Part shown: positions 6,239 through 8,741 of the stretch, piece after piece | How positions within the stretch are numbered: position 1 is the stretch's first letter | How the letters are laid out: every line of letters begins with the position of its first letter | Assembly (NCBI GenBank): GCA_002500765.1 | Contig: DLSX01000118.1 | Span: forward strand, 1 to 8,741 | Direction of reading: 5' to 3' | DNA: 8,741 nucleotides | Origin: Neorhizobium sp. UBA7851 | GTDB lineage: Bacteria > Pseudomonadota > Alphaproteobacteria > Rhizobiales > Rhizobiaceae | Program-made: the position numbers and the translations under genes | Notes under the pieces: generated by a model | What the model saw: the letters and a program-made list of their open reading frames with translations, nothing else | Databases searched by the model: none | What the model was told of the DNA's origin: nothing

Positions 6239-7183
6239 ATGACCGAAGACCACAACATTGCCGGCGAAGAAAATGAAGCGGCCGCAGGCCCGACCCATTC
6301 CGGCTTCGTCGCCCTGATCGGCGCCACCAATGCCGGCAAGTCGACGCTGGTCAACCGCCTCGTCGGCGCCAAGGTCTCGATCGTCAGCCACAAGGTTCAG
6401 ACGACGCGCGCCATCGTGCGCGGTATCGCCATTCACGATAACGCCCAGATCGTCTTCATGGATACGCCCGGTATCTTCAAGCCGCGCCGCAGGCTCGACC
6501 GCGCCATGGTCACCACCGCCTGGGGCGGCGCCAAGGATGCCGACCTGATCGCGTTGCTGATCGACAGCGAGCGCGGCATTCGCGGTGACGCCGAGACCAT
6601 TCTCGAGGGCCTGAAGGAAGTCCGTCAGCCGAAGATCCTGCTCCTGAACAAGATCGACCAGGTCAAGCGCGAGGACCTCCTGGCTCTGGCAGCTGCCGCC
6701 AACGAGAAGGTCGATTTCGAGCGCACCTTCATGATTTCGGCCACGACCGGCTCCGGCTGCGACGACCTGATGGACTATTTTGCCAAGACCCTGCCGGAAG
6801 GCCCCTGGTATTATCCGGAGGACCAGATCTCCGATCTGCCGATGCGTCAGCTTGCGGCCGAAATCACCCGCGAAAAGCTCTTCCTGCGCCTGCATCAGGA
6901 ACTTCCCTACGCTTCTCACGTCGAGACGGAAAAGTGGGAAGAGCGCAAGGACGGCTCGGTTCGTATCGAACAGGTGATCTACGTCGAGCGTGAAAGCCAG
7001 AAAAAGATCGCCCTCGGCAAGGGTGGTGAGGCGATCAAGGCGATCTCGAGTGCGTCCCGCAAGGAACTGTCGGAAATCCTCGAACAGCCCGTGCATCTGT
7101 TCCTGTTCGTCAAGGTTCGCGAGAATTGGGGCAATGACCCGGAACGCTTCCGCGAAATGGGGCTGGAATTCCCTAAGGGTTGA
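6239..7183 (+). CDS. era: GTPase Era
   Basis: Era is an essential GTPase that binds the 3' end of 16S rRNA and assists 30S subunit maturation. The 314-residue product shows all GTPase motifs: G1 GATNAGKST (28-36), switch region with TT at 55-56, G3 DTPG (75-78), G4 NKID (137-140) and G5 SATTG (167-171). A C-terminal KH domain carries GKGGEAIKAI (260-269), the GxxG RNA-binding loop. The first 20 residues form a short, acidic, low-complexity extension before the GTPase core. The start is ATG 6239, 10 bp after rnc, because the upstream frame would run into rnc and only this codon gives the usual rhizobial start. Its ribosome binding site is weak (GGA at 6231-6233), so coupling to rnc translation is likely. 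The expression unit lepB-rnc-era probably ends here. Confidence 0.97.
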   Translation: MTEDHNIAGEENEAAAGPTHSGFVALIGATNAGKSTLVNRLVGAKVSIVSHKVQTTRAIVRGIAIHDNAQIVFMDTPGIFKPRRRLDRAMVTTAWGGAKDADLIALLIDSERGIRGDAETILEGLKEVRQPKILLLNKIDQVKREDLLALAAAANEKVDFERTFMISATTGSGCDDLMDYFAKTLPEGPWYYPEDQISDLPMRQLAAEITREKLFLRLHQELPYASHVETEKWEERKDGSVRIEQVIYVERESQKKIALGKGGEAIKAISSASRKELSEILEQPVHLFLFVKVRENWGNDPERFREMGLEFPKG

Positions 7184-7185
7184 TC

Positions 7186-7206
7186 AGCCCAGGGGCTTTC
7201 TCGTTT
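7186..7206 (+). terminator. Weak terminator candidate after era
   Basis: AGCC (7186-7189) and GGCT (7194-7197) can form a short stem with a CAGG loop three bases after the era stop, followed by TTCTCGTTT. The stem is only 4 bp and the T run is broken, so it may terminate poorly. I see no better candidate before the next promoter. Confidence 0.3.
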
Positions 7207-7296
7207 GCCGTGCCCTTGATTTCCTTGAGCGACGCCCAATCTGCGTGGGAACAAGTCCACAGGAAACGTGATATATTGTAGATATACGCACAACTC

Positions 7297-7321
7297 TGCG
7301 CCGTGAGCTTGACATGGCGCA
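7297..7321 (+). promoter_or_regulatory. Dyad over the -35 region of the PAS gene promoter (candidate operator)
   Basis: TGCGCCGTG (7297-7305) and CATGGCGCA (7313-7321) are inverted copies with one mismatch in nine and a 7-bp spacer. The right arm shares bases 7313-7314 with the TTGACA at 7309-7314, and the spacer covers the rest of that box. A bound dimer would block RNA polymerase, the arrangement of a repressor site. The regulator is unknown. Confidence 0.45.
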
Positions 7322-7337
7322 ACTGTGGAATTTTGAT
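7309..7337 (+). promoter_or_regulatory. Sigma-70 promoter of the PAS-domain gene
   Basis: A perfect TTGACA (7309-7314), preceded by C as in many alphaproteobacterial promoters, is followed after 17 bp by TTTGAT (7332-7337), four of six to consensus. Transcription would start near 7344, about 66 nt before the PAS start codon and directly in front of the hairpin at 7346-7370. This is the best promoter in the window. Confidence 0.55.
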
Positions 7338-7345
7338 CTGCTTTG

Positions 7346-7370
7346 CCGCCAGTCTGATTCAGACTGGCGG
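7346..7370 (+). repeat. Perfect 11-bp hairpin at the predicted 5' end of the PAS transcript
   Basis: CCGCCAGTCTG (7346-7356) and CAGACTGGCGG (7360-7370) are exact reverse complements around an ATT loop. No T tract follows on either strand, so it is not a terminator. It begins about where transcription should start, and the bases after it (AAGG, 7371-7374) resemble a ribosome binding site. It could stabilise the mRNA 5' end, bind a protein, or be an operator. Confidence 0.6.
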
Positions 7371-7378
7371 AAGGTAGG

Positions 7379-7429
7379 ATGAAAAAGCGCCACAGGGATT
7401 GCAAGCCGCATGGCCACCAGCACTTATAA
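7379..7429 (+). CDS. Possible 16-codon upstream open reading frame
   Basis: ATG 7379 is preceded by GGAAGG (7369-7374) at 4 nt, a better ribosome binding site than that of the PAS gene, and the frame runs 16 codons to TAA. The peptide is basic and histidine-rich (MKKRHRDCKPHGHQHL). It overlaps the first 20 bases of the PAS gene in another frame, so its translation could affect PAS initiation. It may equally be chance; no homologue is known to me. Confidence 0.2.
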   Translation: MKKRHRDCKPHGHQHL

Positions 7430-7925
7430 GGGACGAGACAAGGGCGTGGATCTGAAGGACGCTGTTGGGTTCTTCAGCTGGGATCTGAACGAAAACAAGG
7501 TCTTCGCTGACAGCGTTTTCGCTTATATCTATGGTATTGCGCCACATGAGTTGGAGATCGGAGCTCCGATCGAACAGGTCATCAAGCATGTTGCGGAGGA
7601 CGACATGCCGAGAGTGGCCAAGGCCTTGCACGAGACGATCGTTTCCGGAAAACCGTGTTACCAGACTTACAGTATCACCCATCCGACCGGCAAAAGCATC
7701 GTCGTGACCGGTCAGGGCCGTTGCCTGCGCAATGGCGACGGAATGCCGTCGATCTATACGGGTCTGGTCACCGCCGAGGAAAACGGCGTGAAGGCTCAGG
7801 AAGCGGACCCATTGGCATCCCATTGCCTGGAAGCGCTGAAGCTTGCCAAGCGCCGCCGCCACGCCCTAGCCGAACGTTATCTGACATCGGCTTTGGGAGC
7901 GCTCGGTCGCCGCGCCGACAACTGA
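7410..7925 (+). CDS. Stand-alone PAS-domain protein
   Basis: This is a 171-residue cytoplasmic protein with a single PAS fold (about residues 17-122) of the PAS_3 type. The hallmarks are FFSWDLNENKVFAD, YGIAPHELEIG, the 'VAEDDMPRVAKALHETI' helix, and GMPSIYTGLVTAEE at the end where sensor proteins have 'G...DIT'. PAS folds bind small ligands or cofactors, or dimerise. No kinase, cyclase, MCP or DNA-binding domain is attached. The remaining C-terminus (about 135-171) is a basic helical tail (LKLAKRRRHALAERY). It could act by protein-protein contact with a separate output protein; this is inference. The start is ATG 7410, with AGGGA at 7394-7398, 11 nt away, which is long. It has its own promoter, dyad and 5' hairpin, and is convergent with the next gene. 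Base composition is like its neighbours. Confidence 0.85.
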   Translation: MATSTYKGRDKGVDLKDAVGFFSWDLNENKVFADSVFAYIYGIAPHELEIGAPIEQVIKHVAEDDMPRVAKALHETIVSGKPCYQTYSITHPTGKSIVVTGQGRCLRNGDGMPSIYTGLVTAEENGVKAQEADPLASHCLEALKLAKRRRHALAERYLTSALGALGRRADN

Positions 7926-7943
7926 TCTTCATCCGCTTGGGAA

Positions 7944-7972
7944 CCGGCGACGGATGATCCATCCGCCGCCGG
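7944..7972. terminator. Hairpin between convergent genes, probable bidirectional terminator
   Basis: CCGGCGACGGAT (7944-7955) pairs with ATCCGCCGCCGG (7961-7972) with one mismatch in twelve and a GATCC loop. It lies 18 bp after the PAS stop and ends 7 bp before the stop of the opposite gene. Neither side has a true T tract, so termination efficiency is uncertain, but position and stability fit. Confidence 0.55.
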
Positions 7973-7979
7973 CTCGAAA

Positions 7980-8372
7980 TCATTTCTGCCGCGCCATCAG
8001 CGCCTTGACTTCCTCGAAGCGGCGGCGGTTTTCAGGTTCCTGCTCGCCGGGGCTGTAGCAGGTCTTGGAAATGCAGAAACGTACCAGCCCGAACGGCGGT
8101 GTCGCCTTGTCGAATTCGCAGTCGATTTCGTTCGTGTAATCCGTCGGCTTGGCATCTTCGCGGGTCGAGTAGGTCAGCCGCGCGCCGGGCGGGTCGAGTT
8201 CGGGAAAGGACTGCACAATCCCGGTCTTGATCGATGGCACCAGCAGAAAATTCTTTGCCACCGCCACGCAGGCCTGTTCCAGCTGTGGCGATTGGGCCGC
8301 CGCCGGTGGCGCCTGCATGAAACCTGCCAGGGCAGCGGATGCCGCGGCAGCAGCCAAAACGATATGTCTCAT
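7980..8372 (-). CDS. Small exported four-cysteine protein, function unknown
   Basis: The product has 130 residues. The start is the ATG at 8372 because AGGGAG lies 5 nt upstream on this strand and the protein then begins MRHIVLAAAAASAALAG, a clear Sec signal peptide. Cleavage is likely after the AAA at 24-26. The frame is open further upstream, but that extension is hydrophilic and has no support. The mature protein of about 104 residues holds four cysteines (35, 85, 100, 105), which could form two disulfides in the periplasm. It has a 'DCEFDKATPPFGLVRFCIS' region and a charged C-terminal helix (RRRFEEVKALMARQK). I do not recognise a named domain; it resembles small hypothetical secreted proteins seen in rhizobia. 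It converges with the PAS gene and diverges from recO, so it is transcribed on its own. No lipobox or heme motif is visible. Confidence 0.8.
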   Translation of the reverse strand: MRHIVLAAAAASAALAGFMQAPPAAAQSPQLEQACVAVAKNFLLVPSIKTGIVQSFPELDPPGARLTYSTREDAKPTDYTNEIDCEFDKATPPFGLVRFCISKTCYSPGEQEPENRRRFEEVKALMARQK

Positions 8373-8484
8373 GGGAACTCCCTGACTGTGATATTTGTTG
8401 GCGGGAGAATTCCGCTGACGGTCAATTTGTTCCAAGCGAGATGACACCTGATCGCAGTTTCGCTGTGAGCGTTGCAAATCTCGA

Positions 8485-8529
8485 AACCGATTCAATCTGA
8501 ACGACTTATGCGGTAGAACTGAATCGGTT
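8485..8529 (+). promoter_or_regulatory. Perfect 10-bp inverted repeat in the divergent promoter region before recO
   Basis: AACCGATTCA (8485-8494) is repeated inverted as TGAATCGGTT (8520-8529) with a 25-bp spacer. It lies between the exported-protein gene (minus strand) and recO. The best -10-like hexamer for recO, TAGAAC (8514-8519), abuts the right arm, and the left arm falls in the -35 area. It may be a two-site operator or a stem in the recO leader; I cannot tell which. Confidence 0.45.
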
Positions 8530-8550
8530 CACAAAGGTCTTCAAGTATCG

Positions 8551-8741
8551 ATGCAGTGGCAGGACGAAGCGATCATCATCGGCGTCAAGCGGCATGGCGA
8601 AAACAGCGTCATTGCCGAGCTGATGACGCGCGAGCGCGGCCGCCATTTGGGGCTGGTCCGGTCCGGCCGTTCGCGTTCGATGCAGCCGGTTCTGCAGCCG
8701 GGAAACCGGGTGGAGGCCGTATGGCGCGCGCGGCTCGACGA
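8551..8741 (+). CDS. recO: DNA repair protein RecO, N-terminal part (3' end outside window)
   Basis: The frame is open from ATG 8551 to the window edge, giving 63 residues. It starts MQWQDEAIIIGVKRHGENSV, then AELMTRERGRHLGLVRSGRSR and QPGNRVEAVWRARLD. This is the RecO N-terminal OB fold: a 'gIVL..r.yGE.s.iv.llT.e.G...g.vrG.rs' pattern followed by 'LqPg..v...w.aR'. RecO works with RecR (and RecF) to load RecA onto SSB-coated single-stranded DNA in gap repair. The ribosome binding site is AAAGG at 8533-8537, somewhat distant (13 nt). The order era ... recO is common, though here two unrelated genes lie between them. The zinc-binding and helical C-terminal parts cannot be seen. Confidence 0.93.
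   Translation, partial: MQWQDEAIIIGVKRHGENSVIAELMTRERGRHLGLVRSGRSRSMQPVLQPGNRVEAVWRARLD

Noticed and set aside
5326..7096. Two long antisense frames (5326-6393 and 6098-7096) opposite lepB, rnc and era
   Set aside because: All bases are explained by three well-identified genes on the plus strand, and the antisense products have no family features.
7248..7270. GGAAC upstream of CGTG as a general-stress (EcfG-type) sigma promoter
   Set aside because: The spacing is 14 bp and the second element reads CGTG, whereas such promoters need CGTT at about 16-18 bp.
1..8741. CRISPR array, tRNA, rRNA, insertion sequence or phage genes
   Set aside because: No regularly spaced repeats, cloverleaf-like sequence, transposase or integrase motif was seen anywhere in the window.

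Overview
The window looks like chromosomal DNA of an alphaproteobacterium of the order Hyphomicrobiales, most likely Rhizobiaceae (Rhizobium/Agrobacterium/Sinorhizobium type). The basis is GC-rich codon use, Era, LepB and RNase III sequences that read like the rhizobial forms, and the gene order DUF2062 - acpS - lepB - rnc - era - recO as I remember it from rhizobia. No database search was possible, so the genus is left open.

Layout. Positions 1-2983 hold two tandem methyl-accepting chemotaxis protein (MCP) genes: the 3' end of one (1-579) and a complete one (1037-2983). Each is followed by a clear rho-independent terminator. The 457-bp gap between them contains no convincing gene, but it holds a candidate promoter and a string of inverted repeats that could form a long structured leader. 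Positions 3253-3408 hold a 51-residue DUF3563-like protein. Positions 3646-7183 hold the housekeeping cluster: a DUF2062 membrane protein, acpS (holo-ACP synthase), lepB (signal peptidase I), rnc (RNase III) and era (ribosome-assembly GTPase). lepB, rnc and era are tightly packed and surely co-transcribed; DUF2062 and acpS are 17 bp apart. Positions 7410-7925 hold a stand-alone PAS-domain protein with a good promoter, a dyad over its -35 box and a perfect hairpin at the expected 5' end of its transcript. Positions 7980-8372 (minus strand) encode a small exported four-cysteine protein of unknown function, convergent with the PAS gene across a shared hairpin terminator. Positions 8551-8741 are the start of recO, divergent from the exported protein gene and preceded by a perfect 10-bp inverted repeat.

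How the genes fit together. The MCPs are chemosensory transducers. The central cluster joins lipid and fatty-acid metabolism (AcpS), protein export (LepB) and RNA or ribosome processing (Rnc, Era), with RecO (recombinational repair) just beyond. I see no tRNA, rRNA, CRISPR array, insertion sequence, phage gene, toxin-antitoxin pair or biosynthetic cluster. The window is mainly ordinary core genome, and I do not claim a new system. The most interesting signals are non-coding: inverted repeats in front of the second MCP, DUF2062, PAS and recO genes, and a 62-bp identical block shared by the two MCP genes.
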